Positions 55,025 through 63,872 of a stretch of 64,000 nucleotides of DNA are shown here, piece after piece. Within the stretch, counting starts at the first letter, position 1. Each line of letters opens with the position of its first letter. The DNA is from Acidobacteriota bacterium. GTDB taxonomy: Bacteria > Acidobacteriota > Thermoanaerobaculia > UBA5066 > Gp7-AA6. A program made the translations under genes and the position numbers. Below the pieces are notes generated by a model. It saw only the letters and a list, made by a program, of their open reading frames with translations. It made no database searches and was not told the DNA's origin. The DNA is taken from NCBI GenBank assembly GCA_027307335.1, contig DAHUXD010000047.1, positions 1-64,000 of the forward strand, given 5' to 3'.

Positions 55025-57027
55025 TTCCCTCCCTTCGCCGCGGCAGGCGGCTGGTGCAGCGTCGCGAGGTACGCGGTCAGCCGCAGCGCGTCGCGGTCCG
55101 TCAGGCCGTAGTCCGGGCAGCGCACGTCGGCGCGCCAGCGCTGCGGTCCCTTGAGCCAGGCGAACGTCCAGCCGGGGCGCAGGCGCGTGCCGCTGTCGGT
55201 CAGCGGCGGACCGTAGTAGCCGCCGGCCGACCCGAGGATGTGGCACGAACGGCACCCGAGCGCGGTGTAGAGCCTCTCGCCCTCGGCGGGATCGACGTCG
55301 GACGCGGGCCGTCCCTGGAACGGATCCTCCGGCACGCGGGGATCGACGAAGAGCGTCTCGATCGCATCGGCGAGCTCGGTCGCCTCCTCGCGCGGCATGT
55401 GGAAGATCGGCATGCGCTCGGTCAGGATCGGTCGGATGCTGTAGGAGAGAACCAGGTAATCGACGAGCCAGCTCCGCTGTACCTTGCTTCCCTCGAACGT
55501 CAGCGGCGCCGTCGAGATGTCTCCTCCCCGGTCGCCGATCTGGTGGCACGAGAGGCAGCGGTACCGATCGACGAGATGCCCCACGCGGCCGGCGGGAATC
55601 GCAATCGGGGACGCCGTGGGGAGCACGCGGTACGACTCGGGAACGGGCTGGCTGCCGAAGGCGAGCAGCGCGGTGACGACCGCCTGCGTCTCCTCCGGGT
55701 TGAATCCGTACGCCGGCATCTTCAGGCCCTTGGCGAAGGACCGCGGCGAGTCGACCTTCGCCGCCAGCCACGCCGTCAGCGTCCGCGGCAGGTCGGTGCG
55801 GCGGCCGAAGTCGAGGAACGCGGCCTTCTTGTCGCCGATCCCGTCGAGATCGGGCCCGAACTTCTCGGCCGTGCGGCCGCCCGGCGAGCCGTGGCACGAG
55901 AAGCAGCCGTACTTGCGGAACGTCTTCTCGCCGGCCTCCGCGAGCGTGCGGTTGACGCGCAGCGGCTCGAGGATGTCCTTGGGCGCGTCGAAGTCGCGGA
56001 ACTCGTCCTCCATATAGGCGACGACGTCGCGCGAGTCCGCCTCGCTGAAGTGGTACTGAGGCATCGGCGTGAGCGGATTGAAAGCATGGGGGTCGCGGAC
56101 GTACGCGAGGAGCCAGCCGCGCGTGGCCGCCGACGCGACCTTCGAGAGCTCGGGCGCCGAGCCCTGACCCTTGCCCTCCACGGTGTGGCACGAGATGCAC
56201 CGCGACTCCGAGAACAGCTTCTTGCCGTTGGCGGCGTCGCCCGCCGGCTCGTCGCCGGCCGCGCGCACCGCGCGGGCGAGGTCCTCGGGGACGTCCTGGC
56301 CGAGCACGTAGTTCGCGAGCTCCTCGATCTCCCGCTCGCCCAGCTGGAAGTTCGGCATCGTGGAGTTGGGGTCCACGTCGCGCGGCTTGGTCAGCCACCG
56401 GCGCAGCCACACCGCACCCGTCTTCACGGGCTCGGACGAGAGCGGCGGCGCGCCCGACCGGTACGCCTCCCTCCCCCGCGCTCCATGGCATGCGAAGCAG
56501 CCGTAGCGGTCCATGACGGCGCGCCCGCGGGACAGGAGCGGGGCGGCGGGAACGGTCGCCGTCGAGTGGCAACGGCCGCACCCGGCCTCGATGTACGCAA
56601 CGGGAAGCAGCGGAGGGCCGGCGTCCTTCGCCGTCCCGTGCGCCTGCGACTCGGTGGTCGCCGGGCCCTCCCCCGCGTGACAGGACGTGCAGCCGTAGCG
56701 GTCGATCCGCACCGGCGTGTGCGGCGTCCACGGGTGGGCGGCGAACGGCGGCGGGGCTCCCTTCATGACGGCGTCGGCCACGCCGAGGTGACAGGTCGTG
56801 CATCGGTCCACGCGGTTGTCGAGCTGCGGGAGCCAGATCTGATGGATGGCGACGGGACGTTTCTCGAAATCACGCGCCTGCTGCGCGCTGCGGGCGCGGG
56901 ACGCGGCGAGGACGGCGAAGCGCCGCTGGTAGGCGCGATACGAGCGGAGGGCGTTCTTCGCCGGCGAGATCGCCAGCACCACCAGGAACGCCACGCTCGT
57001 CAGGGCAAACAGTCGGCGGATCGGCAC
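55021..57027 (-). CDS. Eight-haem cytochrome c subunit
   Basis: This 668-residue periplasmic protein has an N-terminal signal anchor (FALTSVAFLVVLAIS). Eight CxxCH motifs occur near residues 76, 113, 150, 177, 277, 375, 491 and 592. The first four are closely spaced, like a small multihaem module; the last four sit in cytochrome-c-like domains with downstream Met-Pro motifs (PMPQYHF, KMPAYGF). The layout looks like a fusion of a tetrahaem part to several mono-haem domains. It lies directly after the cytochrome b C-terminal subunit gene, so it likely replaces cytochrome c1/f as electron acceptor of the complex. Confidence 0.9.
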   Translation of the reverse strand: MPIRRLFALTSVAFLVVLAISPAKNALRSYRAYQRRFAVLAASRARSAQQARDFEKRPVAIHQIWLPQLDNRVDRCTTCHLGVADAVMKGAPPPFAAHPWTPHTPVRIDRYGCTSCHAGEGPATTESQAHGTAKDAGPPLLPVAYIEAGCGRCHSTATVPAAPLLSRGRAVMDRYGCFACHGARGREAYRSGAPPLSSEPVKTGAVWLRRWLTKPRDVDPNSTMPNFQLGEREIEELANYVLGQDVPEDLARAVRAAGDEPAGDAANGKKLFSESRCISCHTVEGKGQGSAPELSKVASAATRGWLLAYVRDPHAFNPLTPMPQYHFSEADSRDVVAYMEDEFRDFDAPKDILEPLRVNRTLAEAGEKTFRKYGCFSCHGSPGGRTAEKFGPDLDGIGDKKAAFLDFGRRTDLPRTLTAWLAAKVDSPRSFAKGLKMPAYGFNPEETQAVVTALLAFGSQPVPESYRVLPTASPIAIPAGRVGHLVDRYRCLSCHQIGDRGGDISTAPLTFEGSKVQRSWLVDYLVLSYSIRPILTERMPIFHMPREEATELADAIETLFVDPRVPEDPFQGRPASDVDPAEGERLYTALGCRSCHILGSAGGYYGPPLTDSGTRLRPGWTFAWLKGPQRWRADVRCPDYGLTDRDALRLTAYLATLHQPPAAAKGGK

Positions 57028-57040
57028 GGTGCGGCTCCCT

Positions 57041-57751
57041 TCAGAAGGCCACGGCCCGGGTCCACGGCCAGACGAAGGACCAGCCGGGACCCCGGAAGAA
57101 CGTTCCGATGACGGTCAGGATCGTCGCGACGATCGCGAACCACACCATGATCCACTCCGGCAGCGTTACTTTCGTCAGGGCGCGGCGGACCCGGCCCGCG
57201 CCCGCGCCGCCGCGCGCGGCGAACATCGCGAGCAGGACACCCGCCGTGGGCACCGCGATCGGCCAGCAGCGGAAGGCCGCGAACAGGGCGACGACCGCGC
57301 CGCCCGCGGCGGCGAGGGTGAGCGGCCGCTGCGGCCCGGCGCCCTCCCACAGCGGCCCCGCGGTCTGGTTGATGCGGGCGTAGGGAATCACGACGAGCGC
57401 GATCACCACGAGCGCCGGCATCAGCACGCCGGCGACGACCGGCGGGAAGTAGTGGAGCAGCTCCTGGAGCCCGAGGAAGTACCAGGGCGCCTTCGCCGGG
57501 TTCGGCGTCTCGAGCGGATTCGCGATTCCCTCGAGGGGCGCGTCGAAGAGGATCGCCGCGAGCGCGAGGCCGATCACGACGAGCTGGAACAGGATGACCT
57601 CGCGCAGGATCAGGTTGGGAAACGTCATCACGTACTTCTCGTCGGTCGTGCGCACGGCCGGGCGGCGGTCGGGCCGCACGAGCGCGATGCGGCGCGGCGT
57701 CGCGACGGGATCGACGCCCTCGACGAGCTCGATCGGCGGGAGCGTGCTCAT
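57041..57751 (-). CDS. Cytochrome b C-terminal (subunit IV-like) protein
   Basis: This 236-residue protein with about four to five membrane helices corresponds to the C-terminal half of cytochrome b (subunit IV of b6f). The Qo-site region reads [20 protein letters not shown], with APWY where bc1/b6f have [24 protein letters not shown] starts the first helix. The end carries [28 protein letters not shown] precedes ATG 57751, which overlaps the cytochrome b N-terminal gene. The N-terminal 40 residues are soluble. Confidence 0.9.
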   Translation of the reverse strand: MSTLPPIELVEGVDPVATPRRIALVRPDRRPAVRTTDEKYVMTFPNLILREVILFQLVVIGLALAAILFDAPLEGIANPLETPNPAKAPWYFLGLQELLHYFPPVVAGVLMPALVVIALVVIPYARINQTAGPLWEGAGPQRPLTLAAAGGAVVALFAAFRCWPIAVPTAGVLLAMFAARGGAGAGRVRRALTKVTLPEWIMVWFAIVATILTVIGTFFRGPGWSFVWPWTRAVAF

Positions 57752-58512
57752 CGGACCTCCTCCTTTCCGCGCGGCGCCTCGGGCGGCCCCTGCACGCCGC
57801 CGTCCTTGCGGACGCGCCAGATGTGGACCGACAACATCAGGAGCAGCGCGACCGGCAGGACCACGCAGTGGAGCACGTAGAAGCGCAGGAGCGCGTTCTC
57901 GGAGACGATGTTGCCGCCGAGCAGGAGGAACCGCGCCTTCTCGCCCACGAGCGGGGCCTCCTTGGCCATGTTCGTCCCGACCGACACGCCCCAGAACGCG
58001 AGCTGGTCCCACGGCAGGAGATAGCCCGTGTAGGACAGGAGCAGCGTCACGCAGAGCAGGACGACGCCGACGACCCAGTTGAACTGGCGCGGCGGCCGGT
58101 ACGCGCGGTGGAAAAACACGCGCATCATGTGGAGGAACGTGGCGAACACCATCAGGTGAGCCGCCCAGCGGTGCATGTTCCGGAGGAAGAGCCCGTTGTC
58201 CACGACGAACTCGAGCTCCTTCATGTCCCGGTAGGCCTGAGGCACCGAGGGGTGGTAATAGAACATCAGGAGCACGCCGGTCGCGACGAGGATCAGCGCG
58301 CAGGCGAGGGCGATCCCTCCGAGCCAGTACGTGTGCGTGAAGCGGAGCGTCTTCTCGCGCACCTTGACCGGGTGCACGTGGAGGAAGAGGTTCTCGAAGA
58401 CGACGAGCGACCGGTTGCGGTTCGTCGACGCGGTGCCGTGGCGCACCACAGAACGCCAGGCGTCCGTGTCGCGAAGGCGGCGGAAGACGGAGTCGAGCGA
58501 GAGCGTCGTCAT
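57748..58512 (-). CDS. Cytochrome b6-like subunit (cytochrome b N-terminal domain)
   Basis: This 254-residue protein has four membrane helices and carries the two b haems. Helix B has H-x13-H ([15 protein letters not shown]). Helix D has H-x14-H ([16 protein letters not shown]), the b6-type spacing rather than H-x13-H of bc1 cytochrome b. In helix [19 protein letters not shown] aligns with the b6 segment whose Cys (before LGG) binds haem c_n; here it is Trp, so that haem is not expected. ATG 58512 overlaps the Rieske stop. Confidence 0.93.
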   Translation of the reverse strand: MTTLSLDSVFRRLRDTDAWRSVVRHGTASTNRNRSLVVFENLFLHVHPVKVREKTLRFTHTYWLGGIALACALILVATGVLLMFYYHPSVPQAYRDMKELEFVVDNGLFLRNMHRWAAHLMVFATFLHMMRVFFHRAYRPPRQFNWVVGVVLLCVTLLLSYTGYLLPWDQLAFWGVSVGTNMAKEAPLVGEKARFLLLGGNIVSENALLRFYVLHCVVLPVALLLMLSVHIWRVRKDGGVQGPPEAPRGKEEVR

Positions 58513-59003
58513 GCCTTGAACACCTTTCCGTGGGCGACGGTGATCGACGTGTCCACGACGAGAAGCCCCGATGGATCGAGCCCGACGTCGAGCCACGGCA
58601 GCGGACGCGGCGCCGGCCCCTCGACGACGTTGCCCTCGAGGTCGAACCGGCTCCCGTGGCACGGGCAGGCGATCACGCCCTGGTCCGAGAGGAAGCGGGT
58701 GATGCAGCCGAGGTGCGTGCACACGGCCGACAGGGCGTACACGCCGCCCGGGCACCCCACGACGTAGGCCTTCTGCTCCTTGTTGAACCGCACGGTCCCG
58801 TCCGGGTAGTCGGCCGGGCTGCCGGCGCGGAACGTCGTCGAGGGCTCGAAGAGGACCTTCGGTTTCATGAAGTCGAGCGTGACGAGTCCCGATCCCACCG
58901 CGGCGGCGGCGCAGGCGCCGACGCCGAGGCGCGTCAGGAAGTCGCGGCGTTCGGGGTTCGCGGGCGGCGCGTCGGACACGGGTCCGTTCTCTGGGTCAGG
59001 CAA
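58509..59003 (-). CDS. Rieske [2Fe-2S] protein
   Basis: This 164-residue protein has a Tat-type signal with the twin Arg in [11 protein letters not shown] followed by a membrane anchor ([12 protein letters not shown]). The Rieske cluster ligands are C-T-H-L-G-C and C-P-C-H-G-S ([22 protein letters not shown]). TTG 59003 is the start: GGAGG lies six bases upstream, within the end of the oxidoreductase gene, and GTG 58979 has no ribosome site. It moves electrons from the Qo site to the cytochrome c subunits. Confidence 0.92.
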   Translation of the reverse strand: MPDPENGPVSDAPPANPERRDFLTRLGVGACAAAAVGSGLVTLDFMKPKVLFEPSTTFRAGSPADYPDGTVRFNKEQKAYVVGCPGGVYALSAVCTHLGCITRFLSDQGVIACPCHGSRFDLEGNVVEGPAPRPLPWLDVGLDPSGLLVVDTSITVAHGKVFKA

Positions 59004-60825
59004 TGGCGTCCTCCACGGTCTGAAAGCTCTGCATGGTGATGGTTCCGGCGGGGCAGCGGGCGGCGCACAGGCCGCACCGGATGCAGATCTCCTCGTTCTT
59101 GATCAGGATCGAGCCCTCGCGGCGGCCGTCGATCAGGATCGGCGCGAGCTCGCGGGCCGCCTCGGGCATCGCGCTCACCGTCGCGGCCGGCACGATCTCG
59201 ATGCAGTCCTCGGGACAGATGTCCTGGCAGCCGCCGCACAGGATGCACTCCGTGCCGAGCTCCGGATCCTGCGCGAACGCCGTGTTCGTCCAGCAGCGCA
59301 GGCACCGGCTCCCCTCCCGGCGCGCCTGGATCTCCGGGAAGCACTCCTCGACCTCGGCGATGCCGATGCGCCGCTCGATCGGGCGCGTCGGCGGCTTCTG
59401 CCGGGGAATGCCCTCGAAGTCCCACGTGCGCTCGTAGCGCGGGTGCACGTCGATCTCGACCGTTCCCTCGAATTCCGGGCGCGGACGGCCGCGCAGCAGC
59501 TCGTCGATCGACTTCGCGGCGCGCTTGCCGTCGGCGACGGCGTTGATCGCGATCCGCGGACCGAAGGCGGCGTCGCCGCCGGCGTAGATCCCCTTCGCCG
59601 ACGTCGCCAGCGTCACCGGATCGATCACGATGCGGCCGCCGCGGGTCTCGACGCCGTCCTCGGGCCGCAGGAAGGAAAAGTCGCCGGTCTGCCCGATCGA
59701 GACGATGACGGTGTCCGCGGGCACGATCGCCTCCGAGCCCTCGATGAACAGCGGCGAGAAGCGGCCCTGCTCGTCGAAGACGCGCGAGACGGACCGGAAC
59801 TCGACGCCCGTGACCCGGCCGTCCTCGCCGACCAGGCGCTTCGGGCCCACGCCGTGGCGGAAGCGGATGCCCTCCTTCAGCGCCTCCTCGATCTCGTCGG
59901 CGGCGGCGGGCATCTCGCGCTCCGACTCCAGGCTGCACACCGTGACCTCGCGGGCGCCGAACCGGATCGCGCTGCGCGCCACGTCGAGGGCCTGGACGAC
60001 CGACAGGTTCCGCTGGAGGTTCTCCTGCTCGCCGCCTCGCGCCGCGACTCGCGCCACGTCGAGCGCGACGTTGCCGCCGCCGATCACGAGGACCTGGCGG
60101 CCCATCTCGACCTTGTAGCCGAGGTTGACGTTCAACAGATAGTCGATGCCCCGCAGCACCCCGTCGAGATCCATCCCCTCGACCGTGAGGTCCCGGCTCC
60201 GCATCGCGCCGACGCCGAGGAAGACGGCGGCATAGCCCCGGTCCCTCAGGTCCGACAGCGTGAACTCGTGGCCGAGGCGGGCGTTCGTCGTCAGCTCCAC
60301 GCCGAGCGAGAGGATGGCGTTGATCTCGAGCTGGATGAGCGCGCGCGGCAGGCGGTACTCGGGCACGCCGAGGCGCAGCATCCCGCCCGCCACCGGCGCG
60401 CCCTCGAAGATCGTCACCGGGTAGCCGAGCAGCGCGAGGTCGTGCGCGCACGCGAGCCCCGCGGGCCCCGACCCGATCACCGCGACCTTCTCGGGATGCC
60501 GGTCCGCCCGGCGCCCGTAGATCTCGGCGAGCACCGACAGGTCGATCATGCTCTCGACCCCGAACCGCTCGGTGACGAACCGCTTCAGCGCGCGAATCGA
60601 GATCGGCGCGTCGAGGTCGCCCCGGCGGCACGCCGCCTCGCACGGTGCGGCGCAGATCCGGCCGCAGATCGAGGCGAGGGGGTTCGGCCGCCGGGCGACG
60701 GCGTAGGCCTCGCGGTACCGCCCCTGCGCGATCAGCGAGACGTACTTCCCGGCCTCCGTGTGGACGGGACACGCCCACTTGCAGGGGAAGTTGCGCTCGA
60801 GGAACTCGCGGGGAAGACCGGCCAT
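58996..60825 (-). CDS. GltD-like FAD/NAD(P) oxidoreductase with multiple Fe-S clusters
   Basis: This 609-residue soluble enzyme has four parts. The N-terminal cysteine domain of the GltD type (residues 10-75: CKWACP, ICGRICAAPCEAACRRG) binds [4Fe-4S]. The FAD fold follows (KVAVIGSGPAGLACAHDLAL), then the NAD(P)H fold (VLVIGGGNVALDVARVAA) and the second FAD motif (GIYAGGDAAFGP). The C-terminal part has CLRCW, a ferredoxin-like CILCGGCQDICPEDC and CIRCGLCAARCPAGT. No signal peptide is seen, so it faces the cytoplasm. Placed inside a Rieske/b operon, it probably links NAD(P)H to the quinone pool, perhaps by bifurcation (inference). Confidence 0.92.
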   Translation of the reverse strand: MAGLPREFLERNFPCKWACPVHTEAGKYVSLIAQGRYREAYAVARRPNPLASICGRICAAPCEAACRRGDLDAPISIRALKRFVTERFGVESMIDLSVLAEIYGRRADRHPEKVAVIGSGPAGLACAHDLALLGYPVTIFEGAPVAGGMLRLGVPEYRLPRALIQLEINAILSLGVELTTNARLGHEFTLSDLRDRGYAAVFLGVGAMRSRDLTVEGMDLDGVLRGIDYLLNVNLGYKVEMGRQVLVIGGGNVALDVARVAARGGEQENLQRNLSVVQALDVARSAIRFGAREVTVCSLESEREMPAAADEIEEALKEGIRFRHGVGPKRLVGEDGRVTGVEFRSVSRVFDEQGRFSPLFIEGSEAIVPADTVIVSIGQTGDFSFLRPEDGVETRGGRIVIDPVTLATSAKGIYAGGDAAFGPRIAINAVADGKRAAKSIDELLRGRPRPEFEGTVEIDVHPRYERTWDFEGIPRQKPPTRPIERRIGIAEVEECFPEIQARREGSRCLRCWTNTAFAQDPELGTECILCGGCQDICPEDCIEIVPAATVSAMPEAARELAPILIDGRREGSILIKNEEICIRCGLCAARCPAGTITMQSFQTVEDAIA

Positions 60826-60829
60826 GCGC

Positions 60830-61408
60830 CTACTTCGCGATCTCGAAGTTCGCCTCGGTCGCGCCGGCGACCGTCGCCGGCTTCTCGGCGGGCTTCAGCT
60901 TGGGATGCCAGACCTTGACCGTGTAGCTCCCGTCGGGGACGTCGGCGATCTTGTAGCTCCCGTCGGCCTTCGCGACGGCGAAGTAGGGCGTCGGCACGGC
61001 GACGACGAATCCCTGCATCTCGGGGTGGACCTTGCAGAGGAGCTCGGCGATGCACTCCTTCGTGAACGTGTAGCTCTTGGTCTGGCCCTGCGGCCACGTG
61101 CCCAGATTGAACTTGTCGGCGCAGACCGCCGGGGTGTAGACGTTGTGCAGCACCGCGTCCGAGTTCAGGAAGTCCACCGTCGTGCCGACGAGGACCGGCA
61201 GCACGTGCGGAACGAAGACCATGTTCTTCTGGTCCATGGTGACGTGGTCCTTGGGAGCCGGGAACGTCTTGCCCGCGATCGCGCCCACGTAGACGACCGC
61301 CTCCGAGCAGTCCTTCGCCCCCTTGCAGACGAGCTTGCCGTGAAGATCGCCGGCGGCCGCGGGGAGGGCCATCGCCAGGATCAGCGTTCCGAATGAGACC
61401 TTCTTCAT
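60830..61408 (-). CDS. Exported cupredoxin-like protein with C-terminal beta-sandwich
   Basis: This 192-residue protein has a signal peptide (SFGTLILAMALPAAAG). A cupredoxin-like domain shows a possible type-1 copper set: His in VLHNVY and C-x2-H-x2-M in CKVHPEMQG. C-terminal residues 135-192 (YFAVAKADGSYKIADVPDGS, YTVKVWHPKLKP) match carboxypeptidase-regulatory-like/SdrD-type folds. AAAGGAG precedes ATG 61408. It lies in the respiratory operon between an outer-membrane protein and the oxidoreductase; it could carry electrons across the periplasm. Confidence 0.85.
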   Translation of the reverse strand: MKKVSFGTLILAMALPAAAGDLHGKLVCKGAKDCSEAVVYVGAIAGKTFPAPKDHVTMDQKNMVFVPHVLPVLVGTTVDFLNSDAVLHNVYTPAVCADKFNLGTWPQGQTKSYTFTKECIAELLCKVHPEMQGFVVAVPTPYFAVAKADGSYKIADVPDGSYTVKVWHPKLKPAEKPATVAGATEANFEIAK

Positions 61409-61449
61409 CGTCACTCCTTTGTCGAATGCGTTTCCGTTTTCCATGCGCT

Positions 61450-62805
61450 TCAGAAGATGAATCGCCCGAGCAGGTAGAACGTGTTGTTGTCGCTCGCGTT
61501 GCGGCCCGAGCCGTCGTAGTCGGTCGTGCCGCCGTTGAACTTCGTGTAGCCCGTGAACTGGGCCGAGACCTGGAGGTTCTGCGTCGGCCACCAGGAGAGG
61601 TTGGCGATGAAGCCGTCGCTGTTCGGCGAGCCGGTGGCGCTTCCGCCGATGGCGCCCGGCGGATAGAGGGCCGGATCGGCTGTGCCCCACGTGTCGAACC
61701 ATCCGAGCGTCGCCGACACGCGGTTGCCGAAGTGGTATTCGGCGTTGACGTTGACGGAGCTCAAGTCCTGGTTCAGGACGCTCGCGCCACCCATGGCGAC
61801 CGTTCCGGCGAGATTCGCGCTCTGGTGGATGTAGGTGCCCCGCAGCGACAGCACGTCGTGCCGGGCGATCGTGAGGTCCCATTGCATGTCGCCGGCGATG
61901 TCCGTGTACGTGTCGCCCAGGCCCGAAACGCCGTTCGGCGTCGACTTCATGTACATCCCATAGGTCCCGATCTCGAACTGGCTCTCGGTCCCCGACTGCT
62001 GCCAGGCGAGGCGCCAGTACGGCGCGACGCCGGTCGTGTTGAAGGTGAAGCCCTCCCCCGTGTTCGGCTGGGCGCCGATGTGGGTCGTGCGGTAGGCCAT
62101 CGTCGTCAGGTAGAGATGGTCATTCCACATCGCGTAGGCGCCGCCCCCCGCGACGTCCTGCCCGAGGCTCTGGATCATCGTGGCGGCGGCGGGCGACGGC
62201 GCAACTTCGCTCGAGACCCAGGGATAGCCCCAGGCCGGCGTCGAGTTCCAGAGGTCCTCGACCGTCGGGTTGTTGTTCAGGTCGAGCCCCCACACGAGCT
62301 CCTTGCCGCCAAGTGTCGTGATCCGGGCGTAGCGGATGTCGGTGTTGTCCCAGCTGAAGTGATCGTCGGCGGTCGTGTAGGTCAGCTGCACGAAGCTGCC
62401 GAGGTGATCCGTCCAGCCACCCGCGAGAAACAGCGAGGCGGCCTGCGGGAACTCGACCGTTCCGTTCTGTGTGCCCGGTTGAGCCGTCTTCGTCTGCGTG
62501 AAGCTCGTGTCGAACATCGCCGAGAGCGGCAGCGTCTTCAAGAGGTCGAGGCCGGCGGACCAGGTGCCGGGCTCGGCCTTGACGGCGGGCTCGTCCTTCG
62601 CGCGGTCGACGTAGCCCGTGAGCTTGAAGCGCCGGCCCGCGGGGTTCAGCTCCGGCGGCGTGTAATGGCAGCCGCTGCAGCGCAGCCCGGTCTGCCGCGC
62701 GTAACTGGGAACCGCGACGGCCGGCTCCGAGCCGGCACCGAAAAACAGGAACGCCGCGGTGAGAAACGCAAAGACGATGCAGAGGCCGCGTCTCGAGCTG
62801 TGCAC
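61450..62805 (-). CDS. Outer-membrane beta-barrel with an N-terminal haem-binding motif
   Basis: This 451-residue protein has a signal peptide (CIVFAFLTAAFLFFGAGS), then PSYARQTGLRCSGCHYTPPE with one CxxCH (about residue 43), then a long run of amphipathic strands ending in Phe (NTFYLLGRFIF). This looks like a porin fused to a mono-haem plug, as in outer-membrane electron conduits of some iron- and metal-active bacteria. AGGAGG precedes GTG 62805. It is the first gene of the eight-gene operon. Confidence 0.85.
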   Translation of the reverse strand: MHSSRRGLCIVFAFLTAAFLFFGAGSEPAVAVPSYARQTGLRCSGCHYTPPELNPAGRRFKLTGYVDRAKDEPAVKAEPGTWSAGLDLLKTLPLSAMFDTSFTQTKTAQPGTQNGTVEFPQAASLFLAGGWTDHLGSFVQLTYTTADDHFSWDNTDIRYARITTLGGKELVWGLDLNNNPTVEDLWNSTPAWGYPWVSSEVAPSPAAATMIQSLGQDVAGGGAYAMWNDHLYLTTMAYRTTHIGAQPNTGEGFTFNTTGVAPYWRLAWQQSGTESQFEIGTYGMYMKSTPNGVSGLGDTYTDIAGDMQWDLTIARHDVLSLRGTYIHQSANLAGTVAMGGASVLNQDLSSVNVNAEYHFGNRVSATLGWFDTWGTADPALYPPGAIGGSATGSPNSDGFIANLSWWPTQNLQVSAQFTGYTKFNGGTTDYDGSGRNASDNNTFYLLGRFIF

Positions 62806-62920
62806 GTGAGCCCTCCTTCGCTGTGGGAGAGACTCGCGCTTCGGAGGCGCCGGGAGAATCCCGCGCCCTCACCAAAAGGGATGGGTAAATCGCACCAGGC
62901 CGCCTCGGGCGGGCGGCCGG

Positions 62921-63595
62921 TCAGACGATGCGGTGCTGGAACGCGAAGGCGACGGCCTCGGCCTTCGAGTGAACCTCGAGCTTGTCGAGAATGTTCTGGA
63001 TGTGGTTCCGGGCGGTCAGGATCGAGATGTTCAGACGGCCGCCGATCTCGGGAGCGGACCGGCCGGCGGCGAGCATGCCGAGCACCTCGACCTCGCGGGT
63101 CGTGAGCCGGCGCGCGCGCGCGTCCGGAGACTCGCGGACGGAGACGAGCATCGGCCGCGGCGGAGCGGCCGACGCCTCACCGGGACGCGCCGGAGCCGCC
63201 TCCGACGGAGAGAGCACGTGCGCGAGCACGAAGTGATCGGGGGGCCGGACGGCCAGGTGAAGGACGCTCACGTCCATCGGCACGATCCGGCCGTCCTTCG
63301 CCCGCAGGCGCAGCCCGAAGTGCCGGATCGTCTCGCCGCGCGCGGCCATCGCGGTCACGGGACAGTGCTCCGAACAGTACCGGTTGCCGAAGGCATCGCA
63401 GCCCTCCAGGGCCGTCGCGCAGCCGGCGCCGGAGATCTCGTCCTCGGAGTACCCGAGGAGCCGCTCGCAGCTCGCGTTCCAGAAGATCAGGCGGAGGCGG
63501 CGGTCGGTGGCGAAGACCGGGTCCGGGGAATGCACGAGCGACTCGAAGAGGCTTCGGACCTCTTCCGGCACGCGCTCGACACGGGTCGACGCCAC
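62921..63595 (-). CDS. PAS-LuxR transcriptional regulator with a cysteine cluster
   Basis: This 224-residue regulator has a PAS domain (residues 15-130: DPVFATDRRLRLIFWNASCE, RLLGYSEDEISGAGCATALE) with five cysteines at about 43, 59, 66, 74 and 78 (C-x6-C-x7-C-x3-C in the last four). A C-terminal LuxR/GerE helix-turn-helix follows (RRLTTREVEVLGMLAAGRSA, NISILTARNHIQNILDKLEV). There is no receiver domain. GTG 63595 is the start, after GAGAGGGAAC. It lies just upstream of the respiratory operon in the same direction and may be its redox-sensing regulator. Confidence 0.88.
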   Translation of the reverse strand: MASTRVERVPEEVRSLFESLVHSPDPVFATDRRLRLIFWNASCERLLGYSEDEISGAGCATALEGCDAFGNRYCSEHCPVTAMAARGETIRHFGLRLRAKDGRIVPMDVSVLHLAVRPPDHFVLAHVLSPSEAAPARPGEASAAPPRPMLVSVRESPDARARRLTTREVEVLGMLAAGRSAPEIGGRLNISILTARNHIQNILDKLEVHSKAEAVAFAFQHRIV

Positions 63596-63686
63596 GACGT
63601 TCCCTCTCGTTTCCGGCGGTGGGCCGTTTCGGCGGAGGAGAGTCTCCGCGGCGACGGGTGCCCCAGGGGCAGCATATGCGGCCGAA

Positions 63687-63864
63687 CTAAACCGCCGCTA
63701 AAGAGGCCCCCGGGAGAGGCAAATCGCTCATGTCGCGCATGCCCTCGGTCGCCCGGATCGAGCCGTCCTCGAGGATGACTGCGCCCTCGGCTCCCGGCGT
63801 GGCCTCGAGGAGCGCGGGCCCGTCTCCGTAACGCCCTTGCGGCGACTCGCGGTCAGGAAGCCCC
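63687..63864 (-). other. Short open frame without start, unassigned
   Basis: A minus-strand frame directly after the molybdoenzyme stop encodes segments such as EATPGAEGAVILEDGSIRAT and EGMRDMSDLPLPGASLAAV, then TAG at 63687-63689. The composition looks protein-like and the end resembles a gene terminus, but no start codon with ribosome site is visible before an internal ATG. It may be a gene relic or a short gene with a non-standard start. Confidence 0.25.
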
Positions 63865-63872
63865 AGGGAGGC

